Shown piece by piece: positions 24,849 through 36,877 of a stretch of DNA of 64,000 nucleotides. The notes beneath the pieces are model-generated. The model was given only the letters and a program-made list of their open reading frames with translations. It made no database searches and had not been told where the DNA came from. This stretch comes from Gymnopus androsaceus JB14 (Eukaryota > Basidiomycota > Agaricomycetes > Agaricales > Omphalotaceae), in the NCBI GenBank assembly GCA_009733575.1, contig ML769613.1, forward strand, positions 1-64,000, in the 5' to 3' direction. Position numbers and translations under genes: made by a program. The first letter of the stretch is position 1, and each line of letters begins with the position of its first letter.

Positions 24849-26043
24849 TTAGACTGAGTAACCCGAATGTCCATACCAACCTGCAGCATCAGATGAAGTG
24901 ACTGTCCAAACAGCTTCATTCAACAAAAGATAAACATCTGTATCATCTTCCTCAGTCATTGCAGTGCGCAAAATGCCACCATTCCGTCGGATATGAGCCT
25001 TGATAGCAGAGAAAGCTAACTCAATAGGGTTGTAATCGGGGGAATATGGAGGAAGGAATTCGTAACGCATGCCGCTGTTATATCACTAAGCAAAAACAAC
25101 AAAAAAAAAGTAATAAGCAAAGACATACCGGTCTGTGATCATATCAAGGATCTCTGGCGATTTGTGAATACGGCAGTTATCCATTACTATGACTGAATTC
25201 GGTTGAGGATAGGGATTCATCTGATCAAGTAGTCCATCAACAAATTTTGCAAATGAAATCTTATTGAATGACCCTTCGACAATATCTAAAGCAAGGATTC
25301 CATCCAAGGAAAGTGCCGGGAGAATAGAGTATCTATAAAGCAAACATGAGCTTGATCCTTCAAGGAATCAGACCAAGATACATACCTTCGACCCCGGATG
25401 AAAAAAGCCTTTCGAGTTGCTCTCTTCCCCAAAAGAGCCCATGCATAGTTACGGTACGTTGTGCGTCGATCAGCAGAACTTTCGTCCACAAATACCAGTT
25501 GGTTTGAAGTGTATCTTGAGCCTATTCTAGCAGTGTATTCGGCGCGTTTCAATGTGCTTCGTTCTATTGCTTTCCGAGTGAGCTAAAGTATATAAAAGGT
25601 CAATTAGAAAGTAAATTACAATGAAAACGGTACATACCTTCTTCATACGAAACCCTCCACGTCTCAGTGTCCTCCAGATTGTTACAAGTGAAACGGTTTT
25701 TCCATATATTGCTTCAAGATCATCTTTCAACTCATCAAGGTATTTATCACATTCCTTATTGACAGCGCCTTGGATAAACTGGATAACGATGTTGAGAGAA
25801 GGTATATTAGCCTCTTGAGAAAGCACTGACAGCAACCTCATCAGCCCGCAAGTGCCGTAGCCTCCCTTGTTGTTGAGAAGGAATGACAGTTGGATCGCCT
25901 AAGCAATGAAATCTTCTCATAATAGCCTGCTGATTTCTTGTTGAGACACCCGTAATAGCCCGAATTTCAGATGGAGTGTGCAGTCCAGAGAGGCGGACAA
26001 CTGTCCAGCACATATCGTCAGAAGTTGCCTTCCCTCGAGCCAT
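24849..26043 (-). CDS. Tc1/mariner-type DD34E transposase
   Basis: Cuts and rejoins the transposon ends at TA sites. Starts [13 protein letters not shown] with a helix-turn-helix region ([20 protein letters not shown]). A 52-nt intron (25779-25830) joins RADEVA to [17 protein letters not shown], and further introns follow RMKK, RGRR and MITDR. The catalytic residues are D in LVFVDES, D in [10 protein letters not shown] and E in YSPDYNPIE, with 34 residues between the second D and E after splicing. The C-terminus is [10 protein letters not shown]. No stop or frame break was found, so the protein may be active. It is transcribed in the same direction as the interrupted GH28 gene. Confidence 0.92.
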
Positions 26044-26127
26044 CTAGAAATGATAAATGAAAGAAAAGGAGAGCGAAATATCAATATTGATCTCATGGGT
26101 GACCATTGTCTCTAAAACACCTACTCT

Positions 26128-26308
26128 TCTAGCCTTGTGTCTGCGGATTGAGCTGCGGATTCAGGAAAAAAAAACCTTTTTGCGATTGAAGAAGAATTGA
26201 GCGAGTTATGAATGAAAACAGTTGGAGCGTTGCGAAACACGCAAAAATCAAACATATGTCTTTCTCACGTGAAAATTTGACCCGCGCAAGCCTTTTTGAA
26301 AACAGCAA
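26128..26308 (-). repeat. Right terminal inverted repeat of the transposon
   Basis: 181 bp, inverse of 22435-22615, with T/C differences near the inner end and in the CATATGT segment. Confidence 0.95.
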
Positions 26309-27293
26309 TAATTATACGTGTTAAACGGAAAAGCCTGAAACTGATTAAGTATTGGATTCCTATGGTTAAAAAATACACGAAACTCACAGAAGAGGAGTTA
26401 TCGGATATTGCCAGGATGGTATTATTGGAGATGTGCAGGTTCTCTGAGCCACTGGTGGCAAAGTTCCAACCGATAGGCTAGCAGGAGGCTATAGTTAAGT
26501 CACCGCGGCAGAGTCAGACAGAAGGTACCTTCCAAAGTTTAATATTCTGAATGACGCCGGTCTTGATATTGCTGAAAGCCCACCCATGAGGTCGGTTTGT
26601 TTGCTGCTGGATGTTCCACCACTGGATGCAACAATGAAGGATGATAGCGAGACGCAATGGCCGACACGTACAGCTTGTCCATGAGCATCCACCCAGCCCC
26701 ATTCAGGGTCTGTTGAACCTCGAAGTGTGACATTGGTTCCTCCAGTGAAAGTAAACCTACGCAAAAGATTAATCGACCGCAATACTCAGAGAATCAGAAA
26801 GCAACGGACCATGCGCCAGGGAAGCTCTTGACGAAAGTATATCTTCAACTTTACGTGCCATCGTAAACAATTCCCAGAACCTTACCGAAGAACCAACAAT
26901 ATCTATCTACCAGTCAGTCCTGCGTGAATAAAAGCAAAAGAGTGTATACACACCTTGGATAGCCGTGATGTTTGTAGGATACGTCAAGTTTCCTTCTATC
27001 CGTACCTCGACATTGGTCAAAACCGGGAACTTGATAGGTGTAAAGATATTGTACGTGATTCCCTTTTGAAATAATATCGTTGAATTGGAGCTGAAATTGG
27101 CCAACACGGCAGTCAACGCTGGGGTATCATCTTGGCCTTGGCCTGAAGCGTGCGGGACAGTGAATGCAGACCATGACCTAGCAGGTAAGGCGTATCCGAG
27201 AAGGAGGAATAGATGAGATAAGAGTACACCTAAAGAGAAAAGGTGTAGCATGATGAAACCGGAGTAATGACGATTTATCCCCCAGAACAGCAC

Positions 27294-27300
27294 TTTTATA
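27294..27300 (-). promoter_or_regulatory. TATA box, GH28 copy A
   Basis: TATAAAA on the minus strand about 43 nt upstream of the ATG at 27251. Identical in copy B. Confidence 0.6.
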
Positions 27301-28606
27301 GGGACGACCGAGTGGGTCTTCACGTGGGTTGTATGCGGAAGGTATACGGGAGTGGTCAACAAGACTACGGTCCGGGAACGAGCATTTGCGCACTCAGGAC
27401 CGCTTCTTCTGAATTGCACGAGGGCATCATGATCATGAGACACTGAGTGGTATAGAAAAGTGGCTGAGTGTCGTTCATATGAAAACTGCAGTGTACTTAC
27501 CAGAAGACATGCGGATTGCAGCAAATCTATGGACATACATAAATACAATTAAAGAAACGATTAAGTAGCTCAGTGAATGTCCAACCAGTGTAAAGCTAGA
27601 TCCCGTGTGTAGACGGAAATGCGCTTTGGGTTCGAGAGGGCTAATCGAGGTTGTTCGCAGGCTAAAGAATGTATACATTGGAAAGCGGGGAAAAGTCCCT
27701 CTATCTCGACGCGGTACTGGTTTTATACGTACCGAGTCCCTATGTATCTATGGTGGTTGTACTAGCGACAGTAAGTAGTAAGGAACGAAACGTGCCCGAG
27801 AGCACCGATAACTGGTAGGTATGTAAGGTAATGTCACTACGGTAAGTCCAAGAAACTTGTCGCGAATTCATACGCGTGCATACGCGTATGAAGCGCGACA
27901 CCAGCAACGCAGAAGCCATCTGGCAAAGCTTTCGATACCTCATGCATCTGCCCGAGTTTTCGACTTTCTGATTCGATTTTCTCACTAGTTTCATGGCTAG
28001 ATACTATTGTCTCTTTCACCTCTGGACCGTTGTAGACTATTGGTCGAATCGGAGGCTAGATTAAGACGTAAGTTATGAGTAGTTACACGAAGCTATGAAG
28101 AATCACCGAGAGCTAAGTTACGATCCTATAGCAGTAGCACAATTTAAACCACTGCCAGCCCCGCGATGTCGGTCTCCCACTCCCGCGCAGCCTTCTCTTC
28201 GACTCAGCCAAGCACCTCGCTGACCCAGAGTTGCACTCGAGGGCCCAGTTGCAGGAGAGGAAGGAAGGAATAAAGCTGGCGAGTAGGACAGGTGATACCG
28301 TGACGGAACTGGGAAAAGGACGCAGAGGAGTCAGACTCGTGGTTGTAGCCGGGACCGATAATTCTATTTGGAAACCCCGTGATAGGCCAAAGCGTATCTT
28401 ATCGTTTCAAATCAACATATATGTATTTCGAGTCATTTAGAATCCCGACCGCAATAAACTGTACATCGTTTACTACTAACAGTTTATGGAGACGATAGAC
28501 ACATCCCGACTACCCAACTCCCACCCCAGCTCCCCAGTACTATAGGCATTCCCGCTAGATCACCATAGTTGGATCTCGGGTTGAGCCACGTAATTTCCGA
28601 TTGTGT
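27301..28606. other. Spacer between GH28 and hydrophobin, copy A
   Basis: No gene recognised. Repeated at 39161-40470 in copy B with few differences. An inverted version of its last part is at 44370-44757. Confidence 0.6.
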
Positions 28607-28980
28607 TCAAAGGGAAACAGGACACAGCCGACAGAAAATGACTGAATTGCTTTGTCCTGGCAGCGACAACGTTGGTATTCGCTATCAAAAACGATGAGCA
28701 TGTACTCATACACAATTGTGTGAAGCACTTACCAGCCGCTTCCAGCAGCACCGATGACGGTAATGGGAGCAAGTAAGAGGGACATTAGCGTCAAGTCGCC
28801 AAGAACAAACCAAGGAAGGCGACGAGCAGCCAACGACAGGGTTAGAGCAGACTCAACAGTGTTTGCCACGCACTGAACATGGACCGGTGCTGCAGCTACT
28901 AGCTGGCTCCCGAGTTGAAAGAAGGGTGGGACGCGGAGTAGCGGGGCGGCGGAGAACGAAGGCCTATTTTGAACTGTCAT
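28607..28980 (-). pseudogene. Class I hydrophobin, copy A (frameshifted near gap)
   Basis: Aligns with the intact hydrophobin at 40471-40851 but has many small insertions and deletions: the start reads MTVQNR instead of MQFKLA, and NTVESA and VIGAAGSG are in different frames. Damage increases toward the N gap, so sequence error at a contig end is more likely than true decay. Confidence 0.75.
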
Positions 28981-29569
28981 AACGAGTAGAGAAGTTCGTG
29001 ATAGAAGAACTGAGTACTTGAACGACGGTTGTTGTTCGAGTGAGTAATCCCTGTCGAAGTTTGCAAGAGTCTTTATACCTTTTCAGCAGTATGGTGATGC
29101 ATGCAAGTGGTCGAATACACTGTATTATCTTTCATCCGCGTAGAACACACGGAGAAAATGAGACTGTCTTAGTGGATAACAAAAATCGTGCCATGTAGCT
29201 GGGAAATTAGAATTCTTTCCATTATCACACAAGAAAAGGGGGTATTTAGACAGCGGAAGGCGAGATACTTTGAGGCTTGGCTTATTCAAGGCTTCTTCTC
29301 ATGAATGGACCAATCGTTGTTTCTATTCATCGAAATCATAAAGCCGCGATGAACAGGCACGGACATAAATTCCCTCTCCTGTAAGGTTCCCGAGATGTAC
29401 CATGACTCTTCACTGGTTCGAACACAATCGAATTTTTTCTTTTCGATTTTTGGAATTCCACGTGATCGTCCCTGTCCAAAATAGTCGATTTTTATTTGTA
29501 TTTTATTGTATTTTACCCACCGAGGCGAAACAAGTCTGGCAGTAGTCTCCGGGTCCTAACGCAACATAC

Positions 29570-29594
29570 NNNNNNNNNNNNNNNNNNNNNNNNN
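29570..29594. other. Assembly gap (25 N)
   Basis: 25 consecutive N. Left of it the sequence ends CGCAACATAC; the same sequence continues without a gap at about 41434. Right of it the sequence resumes with a degraded version of 18277 onward. Confidence 1.
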
Positions 29595-32500
29595 AACCTT
29601 TTTCTTCATTGTAGAGAATGTGTTTGGGTATCCTGGCGGCAGGAAAAACTGATTTCTACTGGAATGGCATTATTTTACTCACAAAAAAAACGGGTCTGGG
29701 GAACAAAACAACATAAACGATCCGCTCCGGACCCGGGGCAAAACATCCTTTCCATCCGAATGGATTGTCCTTTTGAACTTCTTCACTAATTTCTTCGAAA
29801 TTAAACAGCGGCTCCTGTAAATAATTGAGAATTTTTACAATTTTTTCCACGGGTTAACCCTCATTGTAATTTACCATGAATGAAAACGGCTTTTTTTCCC
29901 TTACCTTTAACAAACAACTTTCTTTCCGTCCAAGGCCCTGATAAAACTTTTTTTTCCTTATCGGCATGTATTATGCTTCGAAATAGCTTTCAAAATCAAA
30001 AGAGGGGAAAGGGAACTAGATCTGCTGGTGCCGAGTAAAAGCTCATTAAAAATGGTGTTCGCAACCATTCGGAGATTCTGCAAGTCTAATTCCCATGAGG
30101 TATGGTTGCAAGGATTCAAATCTTCTGGTTTTTCTGAATGGTTCTGTTAGCCAATTCTTCAAATCAAACCCAAACTGCCTCTATTGGTTGGCCAAAGGGG
30201 GCAAAAGGCTTTATCCGTAAAAAAGCCTTTTTTTGCTACACCAAAATTCAGTCCCCACAGTAAAACCGAAAACGCCCCACATAAGGGCCCCAAAACCAGG
30301 GGCTGCCAGTTAAACATTACCAACAAAAACCCACCGGAAACCAGCAGAGGGGCTGAGGAGCCAAGGGCTAGAACAATGGAAATTTTTCTCTCCAAGGATA
30401 TTTCCCGAGTTTTCTCTTGGGAACTCTTTCCTCCCTTTCATCCTTCGAAAAGCGTGTTCCAAAAATTTCCCTTTTTCCATATTCAAAACCGAAACTGAAA
30501 TCCATCGAACTGAGGGGCTTTGATATTCGAAAAAATTCATTGAGCCTTTGAGGCTGAATTATCATTTTTTTTGGGCCACGTAATAAAACCCGGCCGGGAG
30601 TAGGCGCAACCTGTCGGGGGACGTGCCAAGCTACAAAAAACCGGAAAGAGGGTATGAAAAAGATCCCTAACACTTGGGAATTTCCGGCCCCACCATTTCC
30701 CATCTCTTCTGTTGCTATCTCTGTGTCGTGGGAGTTTCCTGTTTGGGCAAATTGACCCCACCCAATCTTCCATCGCTGGGAAAACCTCCAGGAATGGCTT
30801 GCCGGCTTATGGCTAAAGCCATTGATCCTTGGGGATGAAGAGAATTGGTTTTTCAGGAATTCTGGTTTTCAGATGAAGGCACAAGGAAAACCCTTGGCTG
30901 GATTTTGAATGCTTATATGCCAATCACTGTACGGTTTTGGGCTTTTTTTTACTTGCGATACTTTCTTAAATATGTTGCAAGTATCCGCCGGCCAACTACT
31001 TGTGAATTAAACATGGAATACCAGGCCCTCGAACCCCTTCCTCCACCGCTCGGGCCAAGGCAAAATAAGTTTTGTTTTCCTGGGGCATTCCCTTGATCAA
31101 TGTGGTACAACATCACTAGGTATTCGATTGATTCCATTACGCGGTTCATTTTCAATGAAACTTTCAACATGAAGTTACCCCTTATGGGCCCACCCCCATT
31201 CCCTCGTTTCCAACCAAAAAAGCAAGGGGTTCTACGTTCCAAACCAGGAACGGAAAAAATAATTTGAACTTCAAAACATATCTCCGAAAAAAAAGAGGTG
31301 CTGGCCAATTGGCCCATGGGTTTTTTTTATTCTCCCGTTTTCTATTCCTCGCTGTTTCGAGATATTTTTACTAAGGGGGCAAAGGTGAAAGCAACGTTCA
31401 GATGCTTCCGGGCCTCCCATTTGCCTCTCACTCGGATGGGGGCCAACCTTCAGGACTCCCTGGTGTCCCGCTTTCCAGTTCCGTTCGGTTTTTCCCAGCC
31501 CCTTACCCTGCCCTTTCTGTCCTGGCACACCTGCAGGTGGTTATTTCTTTCGCGGAATATTAGGGGCCTGGTGGGCCTCCCAAACCTTCACCCGATCTAA
31601 ACTCAACCGCCTTGGATGGGATGAAACCCAATGGTTCAAGTGGCGGGGATGGTTTTCCACTGTTGTTGCCATCTTCCATCCCCTCGCAGCAAACCAGGGG
31701 CCCTCAAAGGGCCCCCACTGCTGCCCATCTCTGCCCTCCATCCCCGAGGTGCAAAAGTCGGAGTTCCCTCTGTTTTGATTTGGTTGCATTGAGGTTTTTT
31801 TGCCGTACTACCAACCATTTGGATGGAGCATCGGGGGGGGGCAGGCTTCAAACGCTTGGGGTATTAAAAGCCGGGGCGATTTTTGGCCCAATATCTCCAA
31901 TTTTTGCCGATTTCGAAAAATGGGAGGAAGAAGTATAAAGCCCGTTCTTGAGTTGTTGATTGATATGAAAGGACTTCTTCACAAAGGCGTTGTTTAAGCT
32001 CTGGGATGGGGCCGCTCGTGGGTGTATGGGGAATCGTTTCCCGTGGAGAGGGTTCTGCTTGTATGTTTTGTTTCTGCTGCAATTTTCCGTTTGTTTGAAC
32101 TTTTTTTCCCCAACCTTTTCCGGTACTTTCGGTTTTCTGTTATCCACAGTTTCCGCATTTTATTTTCCAATTCGTTTGTTTTCTTCCATCCAAGCTCACT
32201 TGAAGAGGTTGTTATCCAAAGCTTGTATTTTCGGCATTTTTTCCATCCGAACCAACTTACCCCATTTTATCCTCAACATTATCCATTAGTCAACTAAAAG
32301 GGCCTGTATTAAAACATTTCGCCCTTGCAATCATGGTTTCTCGAGTTGAGTTCACTGATCAACAATATTACCCTGCATTGCGAAAAACATTCTACTGCCC
32401 ATATCTGGCAGGTGACCGGGCAAAAAAGGGAATCAATAAAACATGGAACCCGGGTCCATTTGTGCAACTGATTACCGGAACACCCATATTCGGAACCCGG

Positions 32501-35500
32501 GGAGAATTATGCCCTTCCGCATGTAAAACATTCCCTATTCAGAAAAACGACCAATAACTCAAGATGAAAGAATTTTACCCTGCCACAAGTGCTGAACGAC
32601 TCTTCGGATGGGTTTATTAATCTGGTGAATTAATGGAAGGGCAAGTAAGAATTCATGAGTTCCTAGTTGGAGAGACAGTGTTTGCGGAATAGAAAGAGAA
32701 GAGGCTTCCCACCCTCGGGAATTGAGGTATCCTTCAGTACTTCACTTTTGATGAAATACGGGGCATTGGTTCCATGACAAGAAACCACTTGCTCGGCAGT
32801 AAGGCTCAATTCTGGTGTACTAAAAGGATGTATTGGGACAAATAATGAAAAGGGGAAGAGGGGGATAATGAAAACGCCACAAACTTTCAATTTTTATTAA
32901 TTAAAAAAATGAAATTACTTCGGGAGCATTTTCAAAGGATTCCTTTTTCAATGGGGACCCTGTGCCCCAATAAAACCTTCCACCGAACCATGCGGCCACA
33001 CAAGAGTAGCCGCGTCCCACGGCAACAAACAAATCTTCAAACTTTTTCCCGCCCTTTGACCTAAATAAGGTGGCCCGACCCATTTAACTTTTTGGCCGTT
33101 TGAGTGTGCTTCATTTTTGCTACTCTTCATCCACAGTAACAAAAATCGGGCAACCAGCCCCACGAAAAGTATGTTGAATTCCCAAACATTAGCATATTCC
33201 ATTCGACCGCTTCATTAATCTCTTTTTCGGGCTCGATCCTTTGGAAAGGGCTTTGGCGTGTGAGGCCTGCTTTCTGGAAAGGGAAGTCGGCTGTAAAGCT
33301 AGGATTGGAAATGGGCATGTTCGTTTGAGGGAATTGAGATTACATTTGCAAGTTTCGTTTTCCAAGTATGTGGTTTTTTGAGTTTTCAAGCAATTAATAT
33401 AACGATGGGGCAAGGCTTGAAAAGGCTGCCAAACAAAATAATTCGAGGACTTCCAACGGAAACCCCAGAACCCCCAGGCCGGAAAAATACACTTCCCCAT
33501 CTTCAAAATTTCAACGGCAACCGGAACATGGGGGGCTGGAGTGGAAGAGGGGGGACCCAAACCCCAATGCAGGACAATATGTTTCTCAAGATTTTTCCGC
33601 AACCATTTACTCCCACATTTCCGGGGCCCAAAAGCAGCATTTTTAAGTCGGGAGGGGCTGATCTCGAATTTTACCCATTGAAAGAGAAGAATAACGTAAT
33701 AAAAGGGCCAAGGAGGTTACAAATTTACTATTACTGGGTATTTTCCGTGGAAAAAAAAATTGTAATTCTCATATTTAACAAGGGAAGCGCTGTAAAAATT
33801 CTGGAGGGGAATGACGCGGTTATGAAAATGCATGTATTACGGTGGGGGCCACGGGGTGCGACTTGGGTTTCTTACAAATAGGCAGAAATAACCTTTCCGT
33901 GAGTAACCTAACTCTTCTCTCCAATTTAAGCTTTAAAAAACAAACATAACTTCAAGAGGACCGGGTCAAGTAATTTAACTGAATTTCCGAAGTCGGGAAC
34001 GCTTGTCGGGAATTTAAGGGATAAAGGGATTGAGCCGGAAATTTTTTTCCCCTTCTTTTCGTCCTCTTGAAAACTGGACCCACAAAGCCCAGAGAACCGA
34101 AATTAAGTTAAGGTCTGGGAAAATTCCCGATTTTGCTGATTTTCCCCCCATCTCCTACTTTAACGATATTCTTAAACACAAACCCAGAGCCCCTAACCCG
34201 GCTAAGGGAAGGAAATCTAAAAATGGAAATGAGTACCAGGTATGGACTTTTTGTTTCTATCCTTCGGGTCGAAAAAAAGGGCGTTTGTTCGCTGGGTGAA
34301 CCCAACTTCCGAAGGGGAATTTTCCAGTGGGGCCATTAAACCACCTTAGGGCGGAAGTTTCAGGATTTGAGATTCAAAACAATAATTGGGGAAAACAGGA
34401 CAAACATCGGGGATAATTATATCCGAAACTGACTTTCGTTTCATACGACGTCCATCCCAGTTCCACAGTGTTTTCCCGCCCCAATCCCTTACCGAGTCCG
34501 TATTCTTATCCAACAAACTCTGAAAAACCCCGAAAAGTTATGCAGTGTTAGATACAAAGGAATACGGGTTTAGCTCCAAACTGGGTATTCCTAGGAATAT
34601 TTCTGCTTACCAATTTTTGTGGGGTTTCCGGAGAAAAAGACTTAGAAGGTTCGTTTGGGCCCCAATAAAATTGTGAAAATGCTTCCAAGAGACCAACCAA
34701 TCCCTTTTCTTCTTTTATACCGGGGCAATCAGCATGCGGAAAAACACGGCTCGAAGTGAGGTAATGCAGTGTAGGATTGGGGAGCCAAACTGGCCCCACC
34801 ATTGGGAAGGGCTTGGGTCGTTGGATTCGCAAGGCAAAAGGGGGCAGCCATGATGATATCAAGGAAACAAAACTTGGCGGGAGGCTTTAAAAAAGGCTTT
34901 AAATGGAAAAAGGTTTCGGGCCCCGCAAGGTTCGGCGGCGGGTATTTCCATCCAAAAAAGACTTCTTGAGATAATTAGTGGCTACCACACTGTATCATTC
35001 CCTTGTGATTCTAGGGAACTTGGGAAAGATTCGTAAAGGCTTTGGGTATGAAAGTTTAGTTAACAGCCGTATTCCATCGGAAAAATAATGAGTTTCCAGG
35101 AAATTCCAGACCATTTGGTCGGCATGAGGATATTGCCTTCCCGGGAGGGCTTAGGCAAAGGGGGCTGGGTGGGGGTCCTCGGGGACGGACAAAAGGGAAA
35201 CTGGTGGAAGCTTGTGAGAACGTTAAAAATCTCGATTCGTATGGACGGAGATTTTCAGAAAATTTGGGGTAAAAAACCGGCAAACGCCACTTCGGAAACC
35301 TGGCACGGAAAACGGGAAGCAATCGAGGTACAACGGGCAAGTCAACGAGCAAGGAAGAAAGGTGACGGGGAATGAATTCCAGGGCACCAAATTTTCCCCA
35401 AAGTCGAATTTCGGAGCAGCTTCCTTGAAACCTTTCCCCGAACAAAATTCTCTTCTGATCTAGGCTTCAAGTGGGGCTGTTGCCCCTTGGAACGCAAAAC

Positions 35501-35859
35501 CTTCCCTTTCTGATTATTTAGGAGTGGATAAAAATTCGTTAAAAGTGTAGAAAAATATAAGAATACATACGAGAAGGATGATTCGGAAGAGAACTGTCCC
35601 AAGCCAAAGGAGGAAACGAAGAAAGAAAGGCAACGTACAGAAAATAAACAACCAGATCTTCCGACACAAAGAGTGGTTCCAAAAATTTGCATTCCCGGTG
35701 GGTCCTTTTGATCGTCACGTGCCAAAAGGTTCCAATAAACACGCAAAATTGGGGTGGAACCTTGTTTTCGTGGCTCCCAGATATCCACCCATTCTTCTTT
35801 TCTTTCTTTCTCCAAACTCCAACAAGCGATCTTTGTCAAAATTCTTCTAAAACTTTCAG
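29595..35859. other. Error-rich second copy of 18.28-20.13 kb, with a 4.1-kb insertion
   Basis: 29595-29763 matches 18277-18430 and 33911-35859 matches about 18437-20130, with doubled bases, homopolymer expansions and frequent indels throughout. Open frames here are unreliable. About 29764-33910 has no counterpart in copy A; its content could not be identified because of the same error pattern. Fragments such as LTAEQVVSCHGTNAPYF (minus, near 32.8 kb) may be real coding sequence. Confidence 0.8.
34330..34851 (-). pseudogene. EthD-domain gene, copy B (error-rich)
   Basis: Counterpart of 18675-19236 with many indels; ATG equivalent at 34851. Not translatable as it stands, probably from sequence errors. 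Confidence 0.6.
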
Positions 35860-36617
<758 letters not shown>

Positions 36618-36877
36618 ATCACCCATTCTCGGAGCTGGGGTGTTGAGCATGTTTACGGCTTTATTTTGTATATTCAACTCTTATTCGTATGCACTGTGTA
36701 TATGTTGCTTTATGTTGTATGATTCCTGAGACTTACAGTACGATACACTCGACCTACAGGTCTTTATATTTATGTGTTAGCACCATGTTGGCATTCATAA
36801 ACCCGCTTTGGTCGGAATAAAAGGACCATCCTGGCATACAAACCCTACATCATTCGAAATCTACATACATTCGCCAT

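Larger units (their letters stand above)
22435..26308. mobile_element. Two-gene Tc1/mariner-type (DD34E) DNA transposon, 3874 bp
   Basis: Begins TTGCTGTTTTC and ends GAAAACAGCAA, flanked on both sides by TA (22433-22434 and 26309-26310). The homologous empty site in copy B has one TA (38169-38170), so the boundaries and the TA duplication are proven within this window. Terminal inverted repeats of 181 bp are almost perfect; I noticed two mismatches. It contains a transposase gene (minus) and a convergent accessory gene (plus), whose stop codons are 76 bp apart. The near-perfect TIRs, open genes and presence/absence difference indicate recent movement. Confidence 0.95.
21142..27251 (-). pseudogene. 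GH28 exo-polygalacturonase, copy A, split by a transposon
   Basis: Same gene as the copy at 36878-39111, but an intron of 58 nt has grown to 3934 nt (22384-26317) because a Tc1/mariner-type element sits in it. The 5' part (27251 down to 26318) codes the signal peptide, the GGTNVTLRGSTDPEWGW block and PIGWNF. The 3' part (22383 down to 21142) codes the microexon, the GDDC and GHG motifs and the C-terminus. Exons themselves look intact; one visible difference from copy B is LHISNN against LHIFNN. Fungal splicing rarely removes introns of this size, so I infer loss or strong reduction of function, but this is not proven by sequence. Confidence 0.85.

Noticed and set aside
33378..33881. 167-codon frame and other frames at 29.6-35.8 kb
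   Set aside because: Sequence is full of indel errors where it can be compared with copy A, so open frames cannot be trusted.
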